Shown in pieces: positions 39,604 to 48,208 of a stretch of 64,000 bases of DNA (positions are counted from its first letter, which is position 1; each line of letters starts with the position of its first letter). The DNA comes from Capnocytophaga canimorsus (lineage in GTDB: Bacteria > Bacteroidota > Bacteroidia > Flavobacteriales > Flavobacteriaceae), in assembly GCF_002302565.1 (NCBI RefSeq), contig NZ_CP022382.1, positions 1,001,001 to 1,065,000 of the forward strand. The letters are read 5' to 3'. The notes beneath the pieces were generated by a model. The model worked only from the letters and a program-made list of their open reading frames with translations. It was not told the DNA's origin and made no database searches. The translations under genes and the position numbers were made by a program.

Positions 39604-41223
39604 ATGTTACAAGTAGTAAATCCTACCACTACAAAGGCTTGGATGTCTTTGCAAAAACATTTTGAGACCACTCAAAACGCGTTAATGAAATCCCTTTTCG
39701 AGCAAGACCCCAACCGAGCCAAAAGATTTTCCATTCAATGGCAAGATTTTTTGGTGGATTATTCAAAAAATAGAATGGATTCAACCACAATGGATTTATT
39801 GGTGCAATTGGCTGAGCAGTGTGGTCTTAAAGATGCCGTTGAGAAATACTTTGAAGGTGATTTAATCAATGCCACCGAAAACAGAGCCGTGTTACATACT
39901 GCTCTACGAGCCTCTACCGATGCTGTCATTCGAGTGGAAGGCGAAAACGTTATTCCTGAAATACAGAAGGTTAAATCCAAAATAAAATCTTTTTCCGAAG
40001 AAATTATCTCTGGAATAAAAAAAGGATATACAGGTAAAGCATTTACCGATGTGGTAAATATCGGAATTGGAGGTTCTGATTTAGGACCTGCTATGGTTAC
40101 CGAGGCACTTAAATTCTACAAAAATCACTTAAACGTGCATTTTGTTAGCAATGTAGATGGCGATCACGTTATGGAGGTCATCAAGCACCTAAATCCTGAG
40201 ACTACGCTTTTCGTTATCGTTTCGAAAACTTTTACCACACAAGAAACCCTTAGCAATGCTACTACCATCAAGCAATGGTTTTTGCAATCGGCAAAACCAG
40301 AAGATGTTGCTAAACATTTCGTTGCTGTATCTACCAATTTACAAAAAATAGATGAATTTGGCATTGATAGCAACAACGTATTCCCGATGTGGGACTGGGT
40401 AGGTGGTCGTTTCTCACTTTGGAGTGCTGTAGGCTTGTCAATTGCCTTATCGGTAGGATATGAGCATTTTGAACAACTTTTAAAAGGAGCTCACCAAATG
40501 GATGAGCATTTTAAAAATACGCCTTTTGAAAATAATATCCCCGTAGTAATAGCTTTATTGAGTGTTTGGTACAATAATTTTTACGGAGCAGAAAGCCAAG
40601 CAATTATTCCATATACTCAATATTTGCATCGTTTTGCCGCATATCTGCAACAAGGCATTATGGAGAGCAACGGAAAATATGTATCGCGTGACGGAAAAAA
40701 GGTAGGCTATCAAACTGGAACCCTCATTTGGGGAGAACCTGGAACCAATTCGCAACACGCCTTTTTCCAGCTGATACATCAAGGAACAAAACTCATTCCT
40801 ACGGACTTTATCGGATTTAAAAAATCACTTTATGGAAATACAGACCATCATAATAAATTGATGGCGAATTTCTTTGCTCAAACCGAAGCTCTACTTAAAG
40901 GAAAGACCGAAGCTGAAGTTAGTGCTGAAATGGGGGATAAAGTCAATGAAAGTTTATTGCCTTTTAAAGTTTTTGAAGGAAATCGACCCACTACTACTTT
41001 TTTGATAGATAAACTAACGCCTGAAAGTTTAGGAAAGCTGATAGCTATGTACGAACACAAAATATTTGTAGAAGGTGTTATTTGGAATATCTATAGTTAC
41101 GACCAGTGGGGGGTGGAATTAGGAAAACAATTGGCAAATCATATTTTAAAGGATATTGAAGCTACTGACGTTTCTCACCACGATGCTTCAACCACGCAAC
41201 TCATAAAAGCATTTAAAAAATAG
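39604..41223 (+). CDS. pgi: Glucose-6-phosphate isomerase
   Basis: Glycolytic interconversion of glucose-6-phosphate and fructose-6-phosphate. The 539 residues match the long (E. coli-type) family. Signatures include [11 protein letters not shown], the phosphate-binding [28 protein letters not shown], the glutamate-bearing [18 protein letters not shown] with the catalytic histidine, and [17 protein letters not shown] near the C-terminus. It starts 28 bp after the M23 gene and is closed by a strong terminator. Confidence 0.98.
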   Translation: MLQVVNPTTTKAWMSLQKHFETTQNALMKSLFEQDPNRAKRFSIQWQDFLVDYSKNRMDSTTMDLLVQLAEQCGLKDAVEKYFEGDLINATENRAVLHTALRASTDAVIRVEGENVIPEIQKVKSKIKSFSEEIISGIKKGYTGKAFTDVVNIGIGGSDLGPAMVTEALKFYKNHLNVHFVSNVDGDHVMEVIKHLNPETTLFVIVSKTFTTQETLSNATTIKQWFLQSAKPEDVAKHFVAVSTNLQKIDEFGIDSNNVFPMWDWVGGRFSLWSAVGLSIALSVGYEHFEQLLKGAHQMDEHFKNTPFENNIPVVIALLSVWYNNFYGAESQAIIPYTQYLHRFAAYLQQGIMESNGKYVSRDGKKVGYQTGTLIWGEPGTNSQHAFFQLIHQGTKLIPTDFIGFKKSLYGNTDHHNKLMANFFAQTEALLKGKTEAEVSAEMGDKVNESLLPFKVFEGNRPTTTFLIDKLTPESLGKLIAMYEHKIFVEGVIWNIYSYDQWGVELGKQLANHILKDIEATDVSHHDASTTQLIKAFKK

Positions 41224-41232
41224 ATAAAATTG

Positions 41233-41270
41233 ACTTAGCCGAAGTGTTTACTTTGGCTAAGTTGTTTTTT
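41233..41270 (+). terminator. Terminator after pgi
   Basis: A 12-bp stem (41233-41244 with 41251-41262, one G-T pair) and 6-nt loop, then TTGTTTTTT. Confidence 0.85.
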
Positions 41271-41293
41271 ATCCTGATAAAAAATCAAAAAAG

Positions 41294-41971
41294 ATGATTT
41301 CTTTTGAAGCTGTTTTTTCTTTGTTACAAGAGCATAAGAATCAAGACAAAGCACAGAAAATGGAAGCCTATATGAAAAATCAGTTTGCTTATCTTGGTAT
41401 TCCAGCTCCACAGAGAAAACGTTTGGTTAGCCCTTTTTTAAAGGAGACTAAAAAGGACTCCGCTATTGACTGGGCATTTGTTGAGCAATGCTGGGCTTGT
41501 CCTTATCGGGAATTGCAATATGTTGCTTTGGATTATTTGACATTAAAGAAAGAAACCCTCAAGCCTACTGATATTCAAAAATTAAGAAATTTTTCCGAAC
41601 AAAAATCGTGGTGGGATACTATTGATGTTTTTGACCGACTTGTAGGAGGAATTGCTTTGAAAAACCCAGAAGTGAATGCTATTTTGTTACAATGGAGCAT
41701 TGATGAAAATAAATGGATACGCCGAATTGCTATTGACCATCAATTGCTTCGTAAAGAACAGACAAATAAAGAATTGCTTTCTGAAATCATTTGTAATAAT
41801 TTAGAACAGACGGATTTTTTTATCCGTAAAGCAATCGGGTGGGCATTGCGTGATTACAGCAAAACCAATCCGCAGTGGGTACACTCTTTCATTGAAAAAC
41901 ATTCTAATAAAATGTCAAAATTAAGTTTGCGAGAGGCAAAAAAATATTTAAAAAACGGGGAAAGGAACTAA
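41294..41971 (+). CDS. AlkD-type DNA alkylation repair glycosylase
   Basis: HEAT-like-repeat DNA glycosylase that removes bulky or cationic alkylated purines. The 225 residues are all-helical. The family hallmark SWWDTIDVFDRLVGG places W107 and D111 four residues apart, as in Bacillus cereus AlkD, and an RR pair follows at 143-144 (KWIRRIAID). The C-terminal helix ends with LREAKKYLKN. It follows the pgi terminator, so it has its own, unrecognised, promoter. Catalytic competence is likely from the conserved residues but not proven. Confidence 0.88.
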   Translation: MISFEAVFSLLQEHKNQDKAQKMEAYMKNQFAYLGIPAPQRKRLVSPFLKETKKDSAIDWAFVEQCWACPYRELQYVALDYLTLKKETLKPTDIQKLRNFSEQKSWWDTIDVFDRLVGGIALKNPEVNAILLQWSIDENKWIRRIAIDHQLLRKEQTNKELLSEIICNNLEQTDFFIRKAIGWALRDYSKTNPQWVHSFIEKHSNKMSKLSLREAKKYLKNGERN

Positions 41972-41999
41972 CTTTTACCCATAAATAAAAACATTTCGT

Positions 42000-42007
42000 T
42001 ATTTTTG
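42000..42007 (+). promoter_or_regulatory. -7 element immediately before map
   Basis: TATTTTTG ends only 4 bases before the map ATG at 42012. With the usual spacing to the transcript start, the mRNA would begin at or next to the start codon, i.e. be leaderless. The -33 candidate (TTTT at 41973-41976) is weak. Confidence 0.4.
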
Positions 42008-42011
42008 TAGT

Positions 42012-42812
42012 ATGATACAGATTAAGTCACTTGAAGAAATAGAGTTGATGCGAGAAAGTGCCCAAGTAGTTTCCCGAACTTTGGGGGTGCTTGCCCGTGA
42101 AATTAAACCTGGAGTAACCACACTTCAGTTAGATAAAATGGCAGAGGATTATATTCGTAGCCAAGATGCCATACCTGGCTTTTTAGGATTGTACAAATTC
42201 CCTAATACGTTGTGTGTAAGCCCTAATGCACAAGTGGTTCACGGCATTCCGAATAATAAGCCTTTAGAGGAAGGCGATATTGTATCGGTGGATTGTGGAG
42301 CTATAAAACACGGTTTTTATGGTGACCACGCTTATACTTTCGAAGTAGGTGAAGTAGCCCCCGAGGTGAAACAATTACTCAAAATCACTAAGGAGTCACT
42401 CTACATCGGTATTCGAGAGTTCAAAGCAGGAAATCGTGTGGGCGATGTAGGATTTGCCATTCAAAATTACTGTGAAAGACACGGTTACGGTGTAGTACGC
42501 GAATTGGTGGGACACGGCATTGGTAGAAAAATGCACGAAGACCCTGAAATGCCTAATTATGGACGAAAAGGTAGTGGTAAGAAATTTAAAGAAGGTATGG
42601 TGGTAGCTATCGAGCCGATGATAAATTTAGGAACACATCGTATCAAGCAATTGAAAGACGGCTGGACGATTCTCACCGCCGATGGTAAGCCTTCGGCCCA
42701 TTTTGAGCACGATGTAGCCATCGTTAACGGAAAACCAAAGTTACTTTCTACCTTCAAGTATATTTACGAGGCTTTAGGTATTCAAAGTAATGAAGAAGAT
42801 GAATTTCAATAA
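42012..42812 (+). CDS. map: Methionine aminopeptidase, type I
   Basis: Removes the initiator methionine from nascent proteins. The 266-residue protein has the pita-bread metal site: D94 and D105 (SVDCGA, YGDHAYTF), H168 (GHGIGRKMHE), E201 (AIEPM) and E232 (FEHDVAI), with substrate-binding H78 in VVHGIPN. It has the short N-terminus typical of type I enzymes. It is not next to secY or infA as in many bacteria. It shares a bidirectional terminator with the convergent DUF983 gene. Confidence 0.97.
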   Translation: MIQIKSLEEIELMRESAQVVSRTLGVLAREIKPGVTTLQLDKMAEDYIRSQDAIPGFLGLYKFPNTLCVSPNAQVVHGIPNNKPLEEGDIVSVDCGAIKHGFYGDHAYTFEVGEVAPEVKQLLKITKESLYIGIREFKAGNRVGDVGFAIQNYCERHGYGVVRELVGHGIGRKMHEDPEMPNYGRKGSGKKFKEGMVVAIEPMINLGTHRIKQLKDGWTILTADGKPSAHFEHDVAIVNGKPKLLSTFKYIYEALGIQSNEEDEFQ

Positions 42813-42816
42813 AAAG

Positions 42817-42849
42817 AAAAAGAGGAGCAGAGTTATTGCTCCTCTTTTT
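42817..42849. terminator. Bidirectional terminator, map / DUF983
   Basis: A perfect 13-bp stem (42817-42829 with 42837-42849) with a 7-nt loop and A/T tails on both sides. The stem includes the last codons of the convergent DUF983 gene. Confidence 0.9.
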
Positions 42850-43210
42850 CGTATGAAATAAAAATGTTTATCCAAATATTTCTTGAAACGCGCATAATTA
42901 AAGGCATAAAAACCACCAATGCGGCTACTATGGCAATAAAACTGAATTTTAATCCTGCATTTAGAAAAACGTACGAAATAACAAAAGCAGCAACAGCAAC
43001 AGCAACCCCAACTCCGTAACTTACGTACATCGCTCCGTAGAAAAAGGAAGGCTCAATTTTGTATTTTAGTCCGCAATGCGAGCATTTTTCGTGCATTTTC
43101 AACGTTTCACTCATTTTATAAGCATTTTTTGAAACGTACATACTTTCGTTTTGACATTTAGGACAAGTACCTGTCAATATACTATATAGTTTACTACCTT
43201 TGCTAAACAT
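42833..43210 (-). CDS. DUF983 zinc-ribbon membrane protein
   Basis: Protein of 125 residues with two CxxC knuckles (C16/C19 in CPKC and C43/C46 in CSHC) forming a probable zinc ribbon, followed by two membrane helices (about 59-82 and 89-107). Function of the family is unknown. It lies 33 bp after the glycosyltransferase gene on the same strand and is probably co-transcribed with it. Confidence 0.85.
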   Translation of the reverse strand: MFSKGSKLYSILTGTCPKCQNESMYVSKNAYKMSETLKMHEKCSHCGLKYKIEPSFFYGAMYVSYGVGVAVAVAAFVISYVFLNAGLKFSFIAIVAALVVFMPLIMRVSRNIWINIFISYEKEEQ

Positions 43211-43243
43211 AAATCGGGAAGATTAAAAAAGTGTTACCTACCT

Positions 43244-44728
43244 TTAAGCCTTTGAGGTTAATGACTTGAAAAATACAAATCCGAACCCCAAAAATAACAT
43301 CAAATGGAAAGGAAATAATCCAAAATCGTTCAAACGTATAGCGCTATACATTCCGAACAAGAAATATCCCATCAAGATGAACTCAAAAATCATATTGGGT
43401 GAGAGTTTCGTGTTGATGTATTTATTGTCTTTCCAGCTATCTTTCAGTGAACTGATATTGAATTTTGGTGTACGTACGAACTCACTTTTTTTCCCAGTAT
43501 GTCCTTCCAAAACAGCTATGGTATTGTGCAGTGAAAAGCCTAAGGCTACCGAGAAAAAGGTAAAAAATAACTTTATATAATCAATAAAATCATCAAAAGA
43601 TTTACCTTGAATATTTCTATAAGTCACCCAATAACATATAAATAATATTATTGTACTGATGATGAAAAAACTAGTTATTTGGAACACCCATCCCAAATGT
43701 CCGTAAGTGTTTTTAATGTAAAGCATCGGGATACTTAAAATGGAAACCAAAAACACACATAAAAACATAGAACTATTTAGAAGATGCATCACACCGTGGA
43801 ATTTGGTTTTAAAACTGATATTTTTTGAAGCTAATACCCTTGCCATTGATTTTCGAAAATTTTCAGCACCTCCCTTGTTCCATCGGAATTGTTGAGAACG
43901 TGCCGCTGAAATAACCACAGGAAGTTCTGCTGGAGTCTCTACATCTTCTAAGTATTTGAATTTCCAATTTTTAAGCTGTGCTCGGTAGCTCAAATCTAAG
44001 TCTTCGGTAAGGGTATCTCCTTCCCAATTTCCTGCATCGTAAATACAAGATTTTCGCCATATTCCCGCTGTTCCATTAAAGTTAATGAAATGTCCTTTAG
44101 AATTTCTACCTACTTGCTCGAGAGTAAAATGTACATCTAAAGCTAAGGCTTGTATTTTTGTGAGTATAGAATAATCTCTATTGATATGTCCCCAACGAGT
44201 TTGCACCACACCGATTTCGGGGTTTTTGAAGTAGATGACGGTTTTTTTGAGCCAGTCAGGTTGTGGCATAAAATCAGCATCGAATATAGCAATAAAATCA
44301 CCTTTGGCTATGGCGGTACCTGCCTTTAAAGCTCCTGCTTTGAAGCCTTTACGGTCTTTTCTACGAATGTGTTGAATATCCAACCCACTTTGCTGCAATT
44401 GATTGATAATAGCAGCAGTTTCTACAACTGACTCGTCGGTAGAATCATCTAAAACCTGAATTTCTAGCTTATTCTTAGGATATTCTAACTTTGAGATATT
44501 TTCCAGAAGACGTTTTACTACGTATTTTTCGTTATACAGCGGAAGTTGTATAGTTACATAAGGAACTTGTTTGGCATCAAGTAGGTCAAACTTGGGAGAA
44601 TCGTGATTTATACGCTTATGCTTTAGATAATTTATCAGTAAATTCAACATTGATAAGCTATACAGGAAAATCAAAACCAAAGCAACGCTGTAAATAGCAA
44701 TGACAATGTAAGTAAGTATTAACCCCAT
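43244..44728 (-). CDS. Processive-type GT2 membrane glycosyltransferase
   Basis: Protein of 494 residues with a cellulose-synthase/ceramide-glucosyltransferase-like layout: one N-terminal membrane helix (2-26), a cytoplasmic catalytic domain, and about five C-terminal helices (317-337, 349-370, 385-403, 447-462, 470-489). Catalytic motifs are DD (94-95), DAD (150-152), TED (241-243) and QQFRW (279-283), the D,D,D,QxxRW set of polymerising GT2 enzymes. The product is unknown; glucosylation of a lipid or a beta-glycan is plausible. Start is the ATG at 44726-44728; an in-frame TTG at 44752 overlaps the -7 promoter element and is rejected. Confidence 0.9.
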   Translation of the reverse strand: MGLILTYIVIAIYSVALVLIFLYSLSMLNLLINYLKHKRINHDSPKFDLLDAKQVPYVTIQLPLYNEKYVVKRLLENISKLEYPKNKLEIQVLDDSTDESVVETAAIINQLQQSGLDIQHIRRKDRKGFKAGALKAGTAIAKGDFIAIFDADFMPQPDWLKKTVIYFKNPEIGVVQTRWGHINRDYSILTKIQALALDVHFTLEQVGRNSKGHFINFNGTAGIWRKSCIYDAGNWEGDTLTEDLDLSYRAQLKNWKFKYLEDVETPAELPVVISAARSQQFRWNKGGAENFRKSMARVLASKNISFKTKFHGVMHLLNSSMFLCVFLVSILSIPMLYIKNTYGHLGWVFQITSFFIISTIILFICYWVTYRNIQGKSFDDFIDYIKLFFTFFSVALGFSLHNTIAVLEGHTGKKSEFVRTPKFNISSLKDSWKDNKYINTKLSPNMIFEFILMGYFLFGMYSAIRLNDFGLFPFHLMLFLGFGFVFFKSLTSKA

Positions 44729-44749
44729 TTTTGTTACATTTTTTGGTTG

Positions 44750-44783
44750 CAAATATATTAACTTTTTTTTGACTTAAGTCAAA
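44750..44783 (-). promoter_or_regulatory. Promoter of the glycosyltransferase-DUF983 operon
   Basis: On the minus strand, TTTG (complement of 44780-44783) and TATATTTG (complement of 44750-44757) are 22 bp apart. The -33 half is the end of a perfect palindrome (44768-44783). Confidence 0.65.
44768..44783. promoter_or_regulatory. 16-bp perfect palindrome over the -33 element
   Basis: TTTGACTTAAGTCAAA is an exact inverted repeat without spacer. Its right edge is the -33 TTTG of the glycosyltransferase promoter, so a dimeric regulator bound here would compete with or recruit polymerase. No cognate regulator gene is adjacent. Confidence 0.45.
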
Positions 44784-44911
44784 CACAACCGATTATTTCT
44801 GATGTCAATTTGGGTGAAAAATTAATTGATTTTTTATCACTTTGAGGGATTTGAGAAGTCAAACGAAACAAATCGTATCAAGAAATAATGGTTCTGTCCT
44901 GCCTTCTCTCC

Positions 44912-44933
44912 TCTTGTTAAAGCTTTAACAAGA
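44912..44933. promoter_or_regulatory. 22-bp perfect palindrome between the GT2 gene and ruvB
   Basis: Bases 44912-44922 (TCTTGTTAAAG) and 44923-44933 (CTTTAACAAGA) are exact reverse complements with no spacer. It has no T-run tail and is far from either gene end, so it is not a terminator. The form fits an operator for a dimeric regulator. The rest of the 427-bp spacer 44729-45155 holds two tandem -7 elements for ruvB. Confidence 0.45.
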
Positions 44934-45037
44934 TACACCTAAGCCGATAAAAATCAAAAAAAACATTTTAAGTGCCTGACAAATAATATATTTGAAATAT
45001 TTTATTGAAGGCAACCAAAGAGGCGTATTTTTCTCAA

Positions 45038-45069
45038 TTTGTATTTTTATTTTGTTAATGATATATTTG
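45038..45069 (+). promoter_or_regulatory. Promoter of ruvB
   Basis: TTTG at 45038-45041 and TATATTTG at 45062-45069 are 20 bp apart, 86 bp before the ruvB ATG. A second TATATTTG at 44987-44994 may be an additional start. Confidence 0.65.
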
Positions 45070-45155
45070 TACGTTTTTCCTATGGTGTGTTTTTTAGGCA
45101 GTAAGGAATTAATGAATTACAGAATGTGTTGTAAACCCTGTTCAAAGGTATTGAA

Positions 45156-46178
45156 ATGAATAAAAATTTAGACCCAAATAAAGACCGTTATTCTCCGCAA
45201 GAATTAGATATAGAGAAAGCCCTTCGTCCGTTATCATTTGATGACTTTGCAGGGCAGGAGGCTGTTCTGGAGAATTTGACCGTTTTTGTTAAAGCTGCCA
45301 ATATGCGCCACGAAGCCCTTGACCATACGCTCTTTCACGGACCTCCAGGATTAGGAAAGACTACTCTGGCTCACATTCTAGCCAATGAATTAGGGGTAGG
45401 TATCAAAATAACTTCAGGTCCCGTTTTGGATAAACCAGGTGATTTGGCAGGGCTTTTGACCAATCTGCAAGAACGCGATGTCCTTTTCATTGATGAGATA
45501 CATCGTTTGAGCCCTGTGGTAGAGGAATACCTATACTCCGCTATGGAGGATTATAAGATTGATATTATGATTGAATCAGGACCTAATGCTCGTACCGTAC
45601 AAATAAACCTAAATCCGTTTACTCTGGTAGGAGCGACCACCCGCTCGGGGCTACTTACTGCACCGATGAGGGCGCGTTTTGGTATTCAATGCCGACTTCA
45701 ATATTACTCTACCGAACTCTTAGCCGATATAGTACAACGCAGTGCCTCAATACTCAAGGTGCCTATCACTATGGAAGCCGCCATTGAACTTGCAGGAAGA
45801 AGCCGTGGGACCCCTCGTATTGCCAATGCGCTGTTACGTCGCATTCGAGATTTTGCACAAATCAAAGGCAATGGATCTATTGATATGGAAATTACTCAGT
45901 TCGGACTCAAAGCCCTCAACGTTGATGCCCACGGGTTAGATGAAATGGATAACAAAATCTTACTTACCATAATCGACAAATTCAAGGGAGGTCCAGTGGG
46001 TATAACCACCCTAGCTACAGCTGTTTCTGAAAGCGCCGAGACCATTGAGGAGGTGTATGAGCCTTTTCTCATTCAGCAAGGATTTATCGTCAGAACCCCA
46101 CGAGGCAGAGAAGTTACCGATTTGGCATACAAACACTTAGGTAGAATAGATACGAATCGGCAAGGAATGCTGTTTTAA
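45156..46178 (+). CDS. ruvB: Holliday junction branch-migration ATPase RuvB
   Basis: AAA+ motor that drives RuvA-bound Holliday junctions. The 340 residues contain Walker [10 protein letters not shown] (62-70), Walker B FIDEIHRL (DEIH 113-116), sensor 1 GATTRSG and the arginine finger region MRARFG. A C-terminal winged helix includes TPRGREVT. The gene is separate from ruvA and ruvC, which are not in the window. Confidence 0.98.
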   Translation: MNKNLDPNKDRYSPQELDIEKALRPLSFDDFAGQEAVLENLTVFVKAANMRHEALDHTLFHGPPGLGKTTLAHILANELGVGIKITSGPVLDKPGDLAGLLTNLQERDVLFIDEIHRLSPVVEEYLYSAMEDYKIDIMIESGPNARTVQINLNPFTLVGATTRSGLLTAPMRARFGIQCRLQYYSTELLADIVQRSASILKVPITMEAAIELAGRSRGTPRIANALLRRIRDFAQIKGNGSIDMEITQFGLKALNVDAHGLDEMDNKILLTIIDKFKGGPVGITTLATAVSESAETIEEVYEPFLIQQGFIVRTPRGREVTDLAYKHLGRIDTNRQGMLF

Positions 46179-46191
46179 CCACTAGCCCAAG

Positions 46192-48192
46192 ATGAAAAAC
46201 ATCTCTTATACTATGAAAATTTCTTATCGCAATATCATTGCTTTGCTACTATTGGCTCTTGCACCCCTGTTCTTATGGGCACAAGAGGAGGACAATCAAC
46301 AAAAAAACAAGTTGGGGTTCAAAACAATTCGGTCTCACAAAAAGAAAGATACGCTCCCCTTTACCATCAAAGACTACAAGATAATCACTCATCTTAAAGA
46401 CACCATAGCGGTAGATACTACTTTAACCATCTATAAGTATTATAAACATAATGCGGTACAGAAAGATATGTTCGGCAAGATGCCCTTCTCAAATAAAGGA
46501 CAAACCTATAACGCACTAACATACGACTTTACTCAAGCCGATTATCTGCCCTCAATGGGAGCCAATGCCAAAAAAACACTTTACTTAACTCCGCAAGAAA
46601 TCAATTATTATCATCTACCTACCCCAATGACCGAATTTACCTACAAAACAGGCTTTGAGCAGGGGCAGGTTCTAAATACCCTTTTCAGTGTGAACCTCTC
46701 CCCCCAGCTGAACATCTTTATGGCTTATAAAGGATTACGCTCTTTGGGGAATTATCAAAACATACTGGCAAGTAATGGTAACTTCCGTTTTGGGTTTTCT
46801 TATTTGTCGCCCAACAAAAAATATACAGCTTTCGCCCATTATGCAGGGCACGACATCTACAATAATGAAAATGGAGGAATAGCTACACCCGAGCAGTTCG
46901 AGTCTGGAGATGCCCAATTTAAAAATAGAGCCGTACTTGACGTGCATTTTACCGATGCTCAAAGCACACGTGAGAGCAAACGCTATTTTTTAAGCCACGA
47001 ATACGCTTTTTTAAACCATACCGACACCTTACTGACAAATAAACAGATACGATTGCGACATCAGTTCTTGTACGAAACCGAATACTATCAATTCGAACAA
47101 GCCACAGCTCAAAAAAAATATTTTGGTGATTCGTACGTTGTTGCAGAGCTCAATGATAAGGCAAGGCTTAAGAAAATGATAAATACATTAGGCACAGAGC
47201 TGGAATTACCCTACTTAGGACGTACTTTCTTGTCAGCCAATGCCTATCACTACAATTATTTTTTCCGCAATGCGTATTATACTTCGGGGGTGTTGCAACC
47301 ACACCAAATAAAAGACACCGACCTTAGTTTGGGCGCACAATGGCACAAACGTATAGGAGGATTCGCTATTGATGCTCAAGCAGAACAAACTTTGGTAGGT
47401 AAGATAACCGGAACGCACTTAAACGGAAAGCTATCCTATGCTTTTAATACCCTAAATAAGATACAGGCAGGAATTGACTTACAATCAGCGATGCCTGATT
47501 TCAATTTCTTGCTTTACCAAAGTGATTATAAGAATTACAATTGGTATCATTTTGATGATTTTGGCAAACAAAATACCCAAACCCTATTTGCTGATGTGAA
47601 CACCCAATGGGGCAATGCTCAGGCAAGTCTTTCCAATATCAACAATTATACCTATTTTGAGGTGCAAGAACCTATAACAGGCATAAGAAGTCAGTCTGTT
47701 CCTAAGCAATTTACTGGAGATATTCAGTATTTCAAGTTAAAGTTACAGCGCGAGTTTACTTTGGGGAAATTCAGCTTAGAGAATACACTACTCTTCCAGA
47801 AGGTGGTACAAGGGGAACCCATTTTAAATGTACCTACTTTCGTTACCCGAAACTCGCTTTACTTCTCCACTCACCTATTCAAAAAGGCGATGTACCTACA
47901 AACAGGCTTAGGGTTCAACTACTTCTCTTCATACTACGCCAACAGATACAACCCTCTTTTAGCCGAGTTTGAGGTGCAATCATTACAAAAAACAGGAGGA
48001 TTCCCGATGTTCGACTTCTTCTTCAATGCCAAAGTCAGAACAATGCGTATATTCTTCACCATTGAACATTTCAATCCGATACTAATGGATAGAATATTTG
48101 ACACCAATCCGTATAGATACTATTCAGCACCCGACTACCCCTATCGTGACCTAACCATTCGTTTTGGCATCGTGTGGAACATTTTTACCTAA
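46192..48192 (+). CDS. Putative outer-membrane porin (Porin_10 family)
   Basis: Protein of 666 residues with a signal peptide (SYRNIIALLLLALAPLFLWAQ). The rest is beta-rich with alternating aromatic strands and a C-terminal strand ending LTIRFGIVWNIFT, as in outer-membrane barrels. Pieces such as QAD...GANAKKTLYLTPQEINYYHLPTP match what I recall of the Bacteroidota putative-porin family (Pfam Porin_10). Substrate unknown. It begins 13 bp after ruvB and is followed 16 bp later by the mutS-like gene, so the three form a likely transcription unit. A second ATG at 46213 is an equally plausible start. Confidence 0.8.
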   Translation: MKNISYTMKISYRNIIALLLLALAPLFLWAQEEDNQQKNKLGFKTIRSHKKKDTLPFTIKDYKIITHLKDTIAVDTTLTIYKYYKHNAVQKDMFGKMPFSNKGQTYNALTYDFTQADYLPSMGANAKKTLYLTPQEINYYHLPTPMTEFTYKTGFEQGQVLNTLFSVNLSPQLNIFMAYKGLRSLGNYQNILASNGNFRFGFSYLSPNKKYTAFAHYAGHDIYNNENGGIATPEQFESGDAQFKNRAVLDVHFTDAQSTRESKRYFLSHEYAFLNHTDTLLTNKQIRLRHQFLYETEYYQFEQATAQKKYFGDSYVVAELNDKARLKKMINTLGTELELPYLGRTFLSANAYHYNYFFRNAYYTSGVLQPHQIKDTDLSLGAQWHKRIGGFAIDAQAEQTLVGKITGTHLNGKLSYAFNTLNKIQAGIDLQSAMPDFNFLLYQSDYKNYNWYHFDDFGKQNTQTLFADVNTQWGNAQASLSNINNYTYFEVQEPITGIRSQSVPKQFTGDIQYFKLKLQREFTLGKFSLENTLLFQKVVQGEPILNVPTFVTRNSLYFSTHLFKKAMYLQTGLGFNYFSSYYANRYNPLLAEFEVQSLQKTGGFPMFDFFFNAKVRTMRIFFTIEHFNPILMDRIFDTNPYRYYSAPDYPYRDLTIRFGIVWNIFT

Positions 48193-48208
48193 TAAATGCT
48201 AATAATCA

